Notes under the pieces: model-generated
Databases searched by the model: none
Seen by the model: the letters and a program-made list of their open reading frames with translations, nothing else
What the model was told of the DNA's origin: nothing
Shown here: piece by piece, positions 47,257-63,449 of the stretch
Layout: each line of letters opens with the position of its first letter
How positions within the stretch are numbered: the stretch's first letter is position 1
Assembly (NCBI RefSeq): GCF_000001735.4
Contig: NC_003076.8
Location: 16,247,835 to 16,311,834 of the forward strand
DNA: 64,000 nucleotides
Reading direction: 5' to 3'
From: Arabidopsis thaliana
Taxonomy: Eukaryota > Streptophyta > Magnoliopsida > Brassicales > Brassicaceae
Made by a program: the position numbers and the translations under genes

Positions 47257-48976
47257 ATGGGAAGATCGAATTCTCAATGCCCATCTCATTGGATTCTCCT
47301 CTGCTTCTTCATCTCTTCTCAGTTTTGGGGATTCTCACTTCCCACTTCGATAATTCAACAAAATCTCGAGGTGAAATTTTTAGGGTTTTTCAGCAATTTC
47401 AACTGTAAATTTCGTGTAGAAGAATGTCTGTATCACTTTAGGGTTTGTAATCGATTTGGCTTACTTGGGATTTACTTAGAATTCTAGATTTTGTTCAAAT
47501 TTTGAAGCTTTGTGGTTGTTGTTCTACAGGGTTTTAAAGATCCTGAAGACGGTTTTCATGAGATTCATTGTTCAAGAGAACGTAGCAGAGTTGCTTGGAA
47601 AATCATTCAAGAGGTATGAATTGAAAGCAGTGGTTTTTATTATTTTTTATGCAAATCTGTAGAGTTTTCTCATTGATCTTTGTTGTTGCTGTGAAGTATC
47701 TCATGCCGTATGTGGAAAAGGAGCGGTATCAGTTACCGAGTACTTGTAGAGTTCATCGAGACAATGACATTTATAGAGAACAAGAAGAGCACAAATTGCG
47801 TTCAGATATTAATGAGTGGCGTTGTGGATTCTGCAAAAAGGCTTTTTATGAAGAGAAGTATCTCGATAAGCATTTCGATTCGCGCCATTACAATTTACTT
47901 AATGCGGTATATACTGATGCATTATTGTTAAAATGATCCATCTTTCTGTGACAATTCATACTGTTTTGGGGTCTATTAGCGATTCATAACTTATGTGCTT
48001 TTGAATCCAGAGTCATGGTAAATGTCTGTCGGATCTTTGTGGAGCGTTGCATTGTGATCTTGTTGTAGACACAGCTCGGCTTAAGTCCAAGTGTAATCCT
48101 GCAGCTGCTGCAAAAAACCGGCACTTATGTGAGGTACATATTTTTTTAGTTTTGATTCGGTCAATATCATATGACAAGTTTGGACTCTAATACTCAAAGA
48201 AACCTTGTAGCTTCTGAGAATTGCAAAGAACATTTCACTGAAAGATTTGAACACTTCTGAACATATTGTCTTCGTTCTGTTTCTTGTGTTCCCGTGCTTA
48301 TCTGCTCTGGTGTGGTTGCATTGCAGAGTTTGGCTAATAGTTGTTTTCCGGTAAATAAAGGTTCATCAGCCAACCGTCTTCACGGTATTAGAACCTTCCT
48401 GAATTTTACTATCTTATTTCAACAGTTTTTGCTTGTATTGATCCATAAAGATTCACCACTACTTTTGGGGTTTAAACTTTACAATTGTAGACTTCTTCGT
48501 GGGGGGTTTTAATGATCCATAGAGATTCACCACCCTTTTTTGGGGGTTTTAACTTTTAAAACTGCAGATTTCTTCTTGCGTCAGTTCTGCGATGCACATA
48601 CATGTTCAGGAGGATCAAAGCCCTTATCTCAAAAACCAAAGGTAACATAATAAACCCTTTTTTTGTAAATGATATTATATCATATCATATCTCATTTAAT
48701 CTCAGTCATATGTTTTGCAGAAGAGGAGTATAGTGTACATTATTTTCTCCATCATCGTTTTGGTAGTGCTTCTTCTCTATTACAGCTTTGTCTATTTGTT
48801 CCGAAGGTAACAACAACATTAAAATACTGTTTCAGATTTCCTTACAACTCTAAAACCGAAAAAGGCCCTCATGAACTCATTGTTCTTACGTTTTACTAAT
48901 CTGTAGAGGATTAAAGAGAAGATCTCAAGATTTGAAGCGTATTAGACACAATGGTCTGAAGAAGAAACCCTTCTAA
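47257..48976 (+). CDS. Membrane-anchored protein with a single C2H2 zinc finger
   Basis: Eight exons: 47257-47370, 47530-47613, 47697-47906, 48011-48133, 48327-48384, 48568-48641, 48721-48806 and 48907-48976; 272 aa. Residues 1 to about 30 look like a signal peptide (HWILLCFFISSQFWGFSLP). One C2H2 finger lies at C109-C112-H125-H130 (WRCGFCKKAFYEEKYLDKHFDSRH). Several further Cys follow (CLSDLCGALHC, CNPA, CESLANSCF, FCDAHTC). A 23-residue transmembrane helix spans about 225-247, with a basic cytosolic tail (RRGLKRRSQDLKRIRHNGLKKK). Type I topology would put the finger in the lumen. Recalled as At5g40710, C2H2 zinc-finger family. DNA binding is unlikely with this layout. Confidence 0.9.
48440..48577. 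repeat. Tandem duplication covering a splice acceptor
   Basis: 48440-48500 and 48514-48577 are diverged copies of a 60-bp segment: GATCCATA(A/G)AGATTCACCAC, (T)TTTGGGG..TTT, then AATTGTAG-ACTTCTTCGT in copy 1 and AACTGCAG-ATTTCTTCTTGCG in copy 2. Copy 2 supplies the real acceptor and start of exon 6; copy 1 carries a TAG acceptor-like site at the same place. Confidence 0.75.
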
Positions 48977-50228
48977 CCATATCAAGCTTTAGCTTTAATG
49001 GCGGCTGAGAGAGAGTACATTTTTTTTCTTTGCAAGATGATTACAATTAGGATCAGATTAGTGCATTTTGCAACATCCCTTACAATTATATCACTACTTA
49101 CACCAATATTGTTACTTAGAATTCAATAGTGTTTACTGCAACTAGAGCGGTACAATCGCATTTAACATTTCTAAAACATTTCAAAGGTTCAACTTAATTT
49201 CATTTTTCATATTTGTTAGTATCATTCTTAATTATTTGGTTTAGACTTTTGAGTCTTGATCAACCATGATTATCTCGATCATTTTATCAATTGGGCCGTT
49301 TGATGAAAGGCCTTTTGGGCCAAATTACAAAACAGATATCTTTGGAAGAACCAAAACGACAACGTGGGATAGACGTTAGAGATGACGTGAAGAAAAAAAA
49401 GGAGATAAGTGGAACCTACTTTTTCCCAGTATAAGTCCAATATCACTCAAAGTCAGGACACTAATCGAATCATAGCCTCGTCTCTTTCAATCTCAACTTC
49501 AACGATAAACAAAAAAACAAAGTGGATAAATTCAAAGCACTTAAAATAGGTAAATAAATAATGACGTGAAATATAACAAGCAAGGTATCCTAACTTTTCT
49601 TTTGCTTTTTTTCTTCTTTTGGGCAAATCTCATACATGTTCCTGCATATTTTAAACACTCTTCGAATGTTTTATCGAAAAATTAAAAACATTCTTAATTA
49701 GGATGAAAATTACTACGACAGATCACACTATACGGTACTATAACGTGGATAATTACTACATAGTATTGTATTATTGAGCTTGTATAAGTATTTGTGACAA
49801 TAATACCAAAGAGTTTTAGATATTTTATTGGTTTTTCTAAGGAAATACAGATAGATAAACCTGTCGAACCGGTTGATTTAGCACAATAAGCGGTCATGAA
49901 ACGTCTTCTACATCAAAGTTCGTAAATTTCCATGAAACGTCTTTGAGCACCGAGGAAGAAAGTTTAAAATTCCTAAAGAAACACACAAATTAAAAAAGGC
50001 AAAACCTAAACCCCATATTTATTTGTCTTTTTTTCTTTATCAGAGAATTTTAAAAAGGTAAAAATAGATTATATTCTATTCCTTCAGAAAATTTTTATCG
50101 TCCTAAAATCTTCGTAGCCTGCAACAAAGAAAGACTAAGAAAGAACTAAAATATTTTGCTTCGTCTAATTACTTTTTTCCTTTGGATTTAATTCTCAGCC
50201 ATCGCCGCCGTTTTCGGCGGTGTAAAAA
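48977..50228. other. Spacer between the C2H2 gene and the GT92 gene
   Basis: Left part is the C2H2 3'UTR. TTGGGCC motifs occur twice around 49290-49322 (site II type), some 900 bp before the next ATG, so their target is unclear; CTCGTCTCTTTCAATCTC near 49470 looks leader-like. No coding gene is supported between them, although a non-coding transcript cannot be excluded. Confidence 0.5.
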
Positions 50229-52059
50229 ATGAAGAACCGTAGGAAACGCGGTGGTTTAAGCAGTGTCGACGTCGTTGTTTCATGGAGAAGATTTTTCCGA
50301 TTTGTTTCTTTGTTCGTCTTCTCCTTCGTTCTCTTCTCTGCTTTCTTCATCTTCTTAGGTATTAATCCAACAATTAATCACAACCGTTTTAATTTATTTA
50401 TTATTACTTAATACTAATTAATATTTGTATAAATCAGGCAAAATTCGACCGGTGGTGCGGTCTTCGGTCAACGCAGTTCTTCGTGGTTCTGTACCGGTGG
50501 TTAAGGTGATCACGATCCATGAAGCAGTTGAGTTTCCCGACCAAACATTGATTTTCCTAAAATACCCTCCATCTTCTCGGTTTTTTACGAAAGAGGACCT
50601 CTTTTGCGTTTTCTCCGACGTAAACGATTCGTCTAAACTTTTTAAAGAGCTTCCTTTCGCGGTGGAAACCGACGACTATGGCCGTCAGATCGTACGGTGT
50701 TCCGCCGTGCCTCGTGGCAATACTGTATCCCTCGCCGTTTCGAGATGGAGGGTTGATGATTATAATCTCCAAGTAGGGCTCACACACCGATGGGATTGGC
50801 TGGTGTACGACGCCGTGATCGACGACGACAATTCCACGGTGGTTTTTGTCAAGGGGCTTAATCTACGGCCAGGAAAGGTTGCTGACGCGTCGAGATATGA
50901 GTGTGTATACGGTTGGGATTTCACAAAGCCCAAACTTTTGCTTAGAGCACAAGCTATCTCTGCGGCCCAAGAGATCGTACGTTGTAAAACGCCACTGACA
51001 GTATTAGACGGCCCAAGAAGGGCCCAATCTCAACCGGTGAAAGTTTCTGTGAGGATCAAAGGAAGTGGGATGCTTCCTTCTGTAGCTCATCCAATTAAAC
51101 GTCCGGGTCGGATCAAAGTCTCGAAAACGTTTGAAACGTGTGTTTGCACCATGACGCGAAACGCAGCAAACGTTTTACGAGAATGGGTGATGTATCACGC
51201 CGGAATCGGCGTTCAACGGTGGTTCATCTACGACAACAACAGCGACGACGACATTGTTTCCGAGATCAAGAATCTAGAAAATCGCGGTTACAACATCTCG
51301 AGACATTTTTGGCCGTGGATCAAAACTCAGGAAGCAGGATTCGCAAATTGCGCGATTCGAGCAAAGAGCGATTGCGATTGGGTCGCGTTTATCGACGTCG
51401 ACGAGTTCTTCTACATCCCCTCTGGTCAAACTCTAACCAACGTAATCAGAAATCACACGACAACACCATCATCGTCCGGCGAGATCGGTGAAATTCGAAC
51501 GCCGTGTCACAGTTTTGGACCGTCGGGACTTAGAGATCCACCGCGCAGCGGAGTCACAGCGGCGTACACATGTCGTATGGCGTTACCGGAGAGACATAAA
51601 AGCATAATTAGACCGGAATCGCTAAACGCAACGCTAATAAACGTCGTTCATCATTTTCACTTAAAAGAAGAATTCGCGTTTGTTGACGTGGATAAGAGTA
51701 CGATGGTAATTAACCATTATAAATATCAGGTTTGGGATATTTTTAAGGAGAAGTTTAAAAGGAGAGTAGCGACTTATGTGGCGGATTGGCAAAACGAAGA
51801 GAATGTCGGGTCGAAAGATCGGGCACCTGGTTTAGGGACCCGACCCGTTGAACCAACTGATTGGGCTGAGAGATTCTGTGAGGTGAGCGATATTGGGCTT
51901 AGGGATTGGGTGTTGGAGAAATTCAGTGACCGTAAAACGCAGCGTTTAGTATGGGAGAGAGAAGCAAGGAGAGTGGAAGATGAAGTTATAGTTCAAATGG
52001 GCTCGTGGGCCGATAAAAGAGTTGGTCGGAAGAGGAAAAAGCAATTAAAAGCCCAATAG
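50229..52059 (+). CDS. GT92 (DUF23) glycosyltransferase-like type II membrane protein
   Basis: Two exons, 50229-50358 and 50438-52059, give 583 aa. A short basic cytosolic tail (MKNRRKRGGL) precedes a single anchor at about 22-43 (FFRFVSLFVFSFVLFSAFFIFLG), typical of Golgi type II enzymes. From about residue 275 the GT92 region follows: FETCVCTMTRNAANVLREWVMYH, GVQRWFIYDNNSDDD, then FIDVDEFFYIP near 361-371 carrying the DxD metal/nucleotide-sugar motif, and later the VVHHFHLKEE block. Plant GT92 proteins include galactan galactosyltransferases; this gene belongs to another subgroup, so the substrate is unknown. Recalled as At5g40720. The DxD motif is intact, so it may be active. Confidence 0.92.
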
Positions 52060-53318
52060 GTTTTGTTTTTGTTTTCTTAATTTCCACGGTGAAAAAATAA
52101 CGTAGAGATAGGGACATATTTGTAAATATTGATTGCTTCCCGGGGAAAAAAAAAATGTTATACTCTTTACTTAATAAGTTAATAAAAAACGTCAGTTTAG
52201 ACTTTTATAATTGTAGTTTTATCAAGAAGAAACTTGATGGTGGTGATTTAAAACAAAAAAAATTGATGGTGATAATGAATTTATGATTATCAGCTTATCA
52301 TTGTTATGATATGGTTACACCAATCATTACCATAAAAATTTGACATCAGTCGGCGATTTGTTTCCCACATGGCTATGGCCTATAAATCTATAATACAGGT
52401 TTCATTTTCTTGCAAAAACAAAACACCGGTTCTAATTGTTTTTTTTTTTAATAATGGACTGGCTTTAATTCTTGCATATATTAAAATTTGTTACGCATAA
52501 TTTAATTAAAAATAAATCTGATATACTTTCTTATATCTAATAAATAAAAAAGTGAGTAATAATTATGATTAAATATGATTAAGAGGCAATTTCTCTTAAA
52601 TATCTATTAGCCAAAATCCCGAGAGCTTAATATATGTGCTTATTATAGTTATCCATGTACACGTATATAGAAATTTATTCTAAAATTTTCGTAACCAAAA
52701 ATGAATTGGCTCCACGTCTTTTTGTCCTTTGAGTATTTAATTCTATCTAATCCATAATTTATTAAATTATTTAGGAATAATCAATGCTATGAGCCCCATA
52801 ATTAAAGGTTAATTTGTTTTTATGAGATAATTTTACCTTCATTGCCTACCCCATAAGAGTCCATAAACAATAACTCACTTTATGACAAAGATTTTTTTTT
52901 TTAAAAACCACTTTTAAAACTTTCTGATTCTGATTGAGAAATCAATAAATAACTTTTAAAACTTTCTGATTTTACAATATATTTTCAGTTTTTTTTTGCC
53001 TTCCATATAATTGGCCAATTATAGTAACGTGATAGACAGAATCACATATAATCTTTAACAGCTGTCTTGATCAATGCATCAAAAGCCGGGGCCAATTCAA
53101 CAAAAAAAATAGAAACAAATCTTATTTTTAGTCCTAAATTAAAATAAAATCTTATTTTAAGATATTCAATAAATTTCAATATATTATAAATAAAAAGTTT
53201 TCTCTCCTATATAAACAAATCTCACAAACCTATTTACACAACAAACAACACAAATCTTTTTCTCATTCATCAAAAGAAAAAACCAAAGCAAAAAAAACTC
53301 AAAACGTTTTTGAAGATA
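52060..53318. other. Intergenic spacer and AGP24 promoter
   Basis: AT-rich with no gene. The last 110 bp hold the AGP24 TATA box and an A-rich leader. Confidence 0.55.
53208..53215 (+). promoter_or_regulatory. TATA box of AGP24
   Basis: TATATAAA about 105 bp before the AGP24 ATG, followed by a CAAAC-rich leader; position fits a core promoter. Confidence 0.65.
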
Positions 53319-53528
53319 ATGATGATGATGACGAAGATGTTTGTTCAGATCGCTGTGGTTTGTCTATTGGCGACGATGGCCGTTGTGTCCGCCCACGAGG
53401 GTCACCACCACCATGCTCCGGCTCCAGCACCAGGACCCGCATCTAGCTCAACCGTTGTTTCGGCCACCAATATGTTCACCGTCTTGGCTATTGCTGCCGT
53501 GGCTCTCGTCGTTGGTTCCAACCACTAA
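53319..53528 (+). CDS. AGP24: Arabinogalactan peptide AGP24
   Basis: Single-exon gene of 69 aa from the first of several ATGs (MMMMTKMF); the frame upstream begins only at a TTG. A signal peptide ends near AVVSA (about residue 25). The mature peptide is tiny: HEGHHHH followed by APAPAPGPASSS, where Pro in Ala-Pro repeats would be hydroxylated and carry arabinogalactan chains. The C-terminal hydrophobic tail (MFTVLAIAAVALVVGSNH) is a GPI-anchor signal. The product would therefore be a roughly 15-residue, heavily glycosylated peptide at the plasma membrane outer face. The HHHH run could bind metal. Recalled as At5g40730. Confidence 0.93.
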   Translation: MMMMTKMFVQIAVVCLLATMAVVSAHEGHHHHAPAPAPGPASSSTVVSATNMFTVLAIAAVALVVGSNH

Positions 53529-54394
53529 GTTGGTTATTACATTCGTCGTTTTGTTTCGGTTTCTATGAAATTGTTCTCTTGACTTTTAATATATTTTGAA
53601 TTTTTCTCATTTGTTTTTAACTCTCTCTATGTTGATCTGATTTCTTGAATAAAATAAAAGTTTATTGAACGTGTGTTTTTAATTACGAAGATTTGGATTA
53701 CAAATCCGATTCTTAGTAACCGATGAAACCAACGTCTGTGTGTGTTTTTAGCTAGGAGATCTTCGAAAACAATTGTTTCCTTGTGAAAACAATGTTTTTT
53801 AATTTTACGAGACTAATCTATAATCTGCCAAGACCACTCGAAAAGTTCATCAACGCTTAGGTTATTGTTTTTAATGTGCATGAACAATTTTATTAGATAG
53901 AAGCAGCAGTATATAGATACAGAATACAGAGCATGAAATTGAGTTCTAACTTCTATGTAGATGAAGAAATTTTTTGATAATTTGGAGAAGTCAATAGCAA
54001 AATATTGTGATAAACGCAAGTGGTTTAGAAAGAAGGAAAAAAAAATCAAACTCTTCTTCTTCTATAGTTTTTTTTTACATCTTAGAAATTATAACAAAAT
54101 AATCAAATCTGGTACTTTTAGGAAAACCAAATATTAGTGAGCAATGCTTCTACCTAAGCTCGAGTTTCTTTTTACACACACACTTGACACAACACAAACA
54201 AATAGTGATATCATGAATCATTCATCAAGAGTCAGTCCCATTACCAACAAATCCAAGATAAATTACGAAAGCCTTGTTAAATGGTAAATAATTGATACAC
54301 CTGTGTGAGACCGAGAGATCGATCACAGGCTTCAAATTCCCCCAAGAACAATTGTTGAAGAAACACAAGTGTTATAATGATTCAAGGCTTCTTC
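53529..54394. other. Convergent 3' region of AGP24 and AUG6
   Basis: Holds both 3'UTRs and AT-rich spacer. The reverse frame at 53813-54049 has no recognisable domain. Confidence 0.55.
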
Positions 54395-60306
<5,912 letters not shown>

Positions 60307-61985
60307 ATGTTAGGAACGCTTTTGATTATACTCGGCTTGATATGGTTGGGACAAAAATTAATATCTAGTGCCCCACAATTTGTGAAGAAAAGAGCCATAA
60401 GCTATCGGAGAGATGAAGGAGGTGAAGATAGGATCAGTGCATTGCCGGACGATTTGCTCGTGCGGATTTTGTTATTGGTTCCAACAAAGGCTGCAGTGGC
60501 TACCATGATTTTGTCAAAAAGATGGCAGTTTATTTGGACGATGGTGCCGTAGCTGAAGTACATAGATATCAAAGATTTTGGTCACCAAAAAAAAAAATCT
60601 AGACCGTTTATTTGGAGAAAGTGAGCGACGACAACAGTCTATTTAGTGGTTTCTTAACGAGTCATTGCGACTCCACAAGGCACCTATATTAGAAAGATTG
60701 ACTATAAAACTCGGTCCACATTGTCCTGTTAATGCTAACGTGGGAAAGTGGATTGGAAATGCGGTTGATCGCAGGGTTCGTAAACTAGCGTTCCAGCTCA
60801 TGTGGTCCGCAGAACCTACTAGCTTGCCCAAAAGCCTTTATACATGTGAAACGCTTGTGTATATATCTCCATCTTTCCAACAAGGTTTTTGTAGATGTTT
60901 CTTCTCCGGTATGCCTCCCACCTCTCAAACGTCTTCTCCTTGTCTTTGTGGTATACAAAGATGATGATTATGTTGTTAGGCTCTTATCGAGTTGTCCTAT
61001 TCTCGAATATTTGTATGTGTTGCAACATGAGCAAGACAATGTGACAAAGTTTAGTGTAAAAGTTCCATCTTTAGAGACTTTAATATATTTTTATCGGAAA
61101 GCAAAAGTACTTGACGAGGAAGATATTGGAAGATCTTTGGCCATAGATTCTAAGATTTTAAAGAAATTCTTCATCGCAGATTATTCTACAAACTCGTGCT
61201 CGATTGAGAACAAACCTAGCTTTGATAAAGCAGTTATCTACGTTTATAGTTACCCTGATGACAAATTTATGAGATCTCTTTCCTCAGTCAGATATCTCGA
61301 GATACGTCTAAGCGTTGCAACGGTACTTTTCACCTCACTTTTATTTATACTTTATTTATTTATTGTTATGATTTACATTTCCAACAGTTACTTACGTGTT
61401 GTTGTGTTCATTGCATATTCCGTGTTGCCACGCCATTAACTTCTCACAGCTTATAGAGTGCAAAATATGTCTCTTTGATGTAAATTGGTTTGAGCCATTA
61501 GTGTCTTTTGCTTCAAAATTCTCCTGAACTGAAAGTTCTTCTCATCGACCAGGTCCGTGTTTGTGCATGCATTAATAAAAGTAAAAACTTCAAAATTAGC
61601 AAACATGTTAATTACTTTCCTTGATGTTGTTGCTTCGCAATTATGGTATAGGAGTGAAGCTTTTTCGCGTTCGTGGAAGAAACCGAATGATATTCCTCCA
61701 TGCTTGTCAACCAAACTCAAGATCTTTGAGTGGAAAGAATATGGAGCGACAAGCGAAGAGAAACAAGTGTTAAGTTACATTCTTGCCAACTCCAAATGTT
61801 TAAAGAGAGCTGGAATCTCTTTGAAATCAACCTGGAAATGGAATAAAAAGAAGATAATGAAGGAGTTGAAATCCATGTATAGGATATCAACAACATCTCA
61901 GCTTCTCTTCTCCACTCAACTGGAGTTTAAGCCTTTGTGGACTCCATTTAGAAACAACGTAACTAACCTCAAAATTGGAGTTTGA
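60307..61985 (+). pseudogene. F-box/LRR/FBD gene, degenerate
   Basis: Recognisable parts in order: an F-box ([40 protein letters not shown]), LRR-type sequence with LHKAPILERLTIKLGPHCP and SLYTCETLVY, FVDVSSPVCLPPLKRLLLVFV, LLSSCPILEYLYVLQHE, and an FBD end (RSWKKPNDIPPCLSTKLKIFEWKEYGATSEEKQVLSYILANSKCLKRAGI). Damage: an in-frame TAG right after the F-box (60550-60552), a lost region and frame changes at about 60580-60860, and a short deletion near 61500 that disrupts the LLQNSPELKVLLIDQ block. An N-terminal hydrophobic stretch ([14 protein letters not shown]) precedes the F-box, unusual for this family. FBD genes are numerous and often decay in Arabidopsis. Recalled near At5g40750. A short F-box-only product from the first 81 codons remains possible. 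Confidence 0.78.
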
Positions 61986-62067
61986 TGCCTCCCCGTCCTG
62001 ACTAGTACTAATAAGCTATATCAAGACTCATATGTATATATATCTGCTAGTTTTATTTCTAGCTTTT

Positions 62068-62070
<3 letters not shown>

Positions 62071-62098
<28 letters not shown>
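62071..62098. repeat. (AT)14 microsatellite
   Basis: Uninterrupted AT dinucleotide run just after the F-box pseudogene, followed by a T tract. Confidence 0.9.
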
Positions 62099-62101
<3 letters not shown>

Positions 62102-62604
62102 TTTTGAATGAATTCTAAAGTTTTATTTATAAAAAAAACTATTTGTACAGAGTATATTGAGTGTGAATTTTTTGAAAATTCTTGAAGGACAGAAATCCTA
62201 AATTCTTAAATTGGACTAGAGAGCCTCATAAGCAACAATGGGGTAATCATATACGTTGGAGATGAGAGCTACAATCGGGAGGACGGCCGGATCTGATAAA
62301 CGAGTACCAGAGAACGCGAGACGGCCGATCGGACTTTGGTGAAATCGTCGACTACTTCAATCGGGCTGAAAGAGAGATTTTTTTGGCTTTATTAAAAGTC
62401 TCACAACCAAAAAAATATTGACACGTCACGACCGCGTTTTGATTAAAAGCCCCTCTTAGCTTAGAGCTCCTCTAAAATAATTTGCTCAAATAATAATTAA
62501 ATTTAATCATATATAATCTAAGAATTCTCTACTATTTCCCTAATATCCCCTATTAAGGATGCTCTAACGATATAACGTTGCCCTTGCAATAAGTGTTGCA
62601 ATTT

Positions 62605-62710
62605 GGTCTCAATCAGTTGTGAGCTTGTCTTTAAGAATCCCTTTAGTAAGGTCCCAATCAGTTGTGAGCTTGTCTTTAAGGATCCTTCTAGTAAGGTCCC
62701 AATCAGGTGG
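62605..62710. repeat. 45-bp tandem repeat, 2.3 copies
   Basis: Units start at 62605, 62650 and 62695 with GGTC(T/C)CAATCAG; the first two continue through TTGTGAGCTTGTCTTTAAG and GATCC-like sequence to TAGTAA. Only a few mismatches separate copies 1 and 2; copy 3 is partial. It lies about 300 bp upstream of the G6PD6 leader. Confidence 0.88.
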
Positions 62711-63449
62711 TGTTAACCTTTTGATTCCACGCTTTCATCATATTATTAATCAAGTGTTAATATTTTCTTAATATTATTGGTTAAAATTTGGTTTTGTGAC
62801 TTTTTTTTTCTTTGTCTCTTTTTTTCTTGGAAATTAGTAAATTGAAAAAAATAAAATGAAGAAAACAACAAAACTGCTTTCTACAAAGTACTAAGTGCAT
62901 CCGTACGTATTCTAACAAAAATCTGAAAAAAATTGTCGACAAAAAAAAGTGGGAGAAAATGACGGAAGCTAAAACCACACCAACCCCTTCCTCCTCCATT
63001 TTGTACTAGTAGTTGAAGCTTCCTTCTTCTTCTTCTTCTTCACCTAATACTTCTTCTCTATCTCTCTCGCCAAAGAATCGTACTTCTTCTCTCAGGTTGA
63101 TTTCTCTGTCCTTCTTATTCAGATCTCCGTCTTGTTTTTTCCATGATCGTAATTCTGAAAGTTAAAAAAAATGAGACGAAAGATTTTTCTACGATCCGTT
63201 TGATTTTTTTCCTTCTCTTTGCTCTCGATTCATGCTTCTAATTATTGTTCGATTTCTCTTCTTTATTTTTTTTTGGATGATGAGATTCGATCTCTGTGAT
63301 GAAACCGAGGCTGTGAATTTTATTTTTTTGACGAATTTCTCTGTGGTGCCATTTAGGTTAAGTATTGGTGTGTTGTTGTTGTTCCTCTTTGACTATGAGA
63401 CTTTGACTCTCTCTTTTTTTGTGTGTGTGGAAATTAAGGTTTTAAGGAG

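Larger units (their letters stand above)
61986..63449. other. Spacer and G6PD6 promoter/leader
   Basis: Contains the AT microsatellite, a stop-free 46-codon minus-strand stretch (62216-62356) with unusually high GC, the 45-bp tandem repeat, and a CT-rich leader from about 63010. A leader intron is likely: donor after CTCAG at 63095, acceptor near 63438 or 63446, just before the G6PD6 ATG. Confidence 0.55.
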
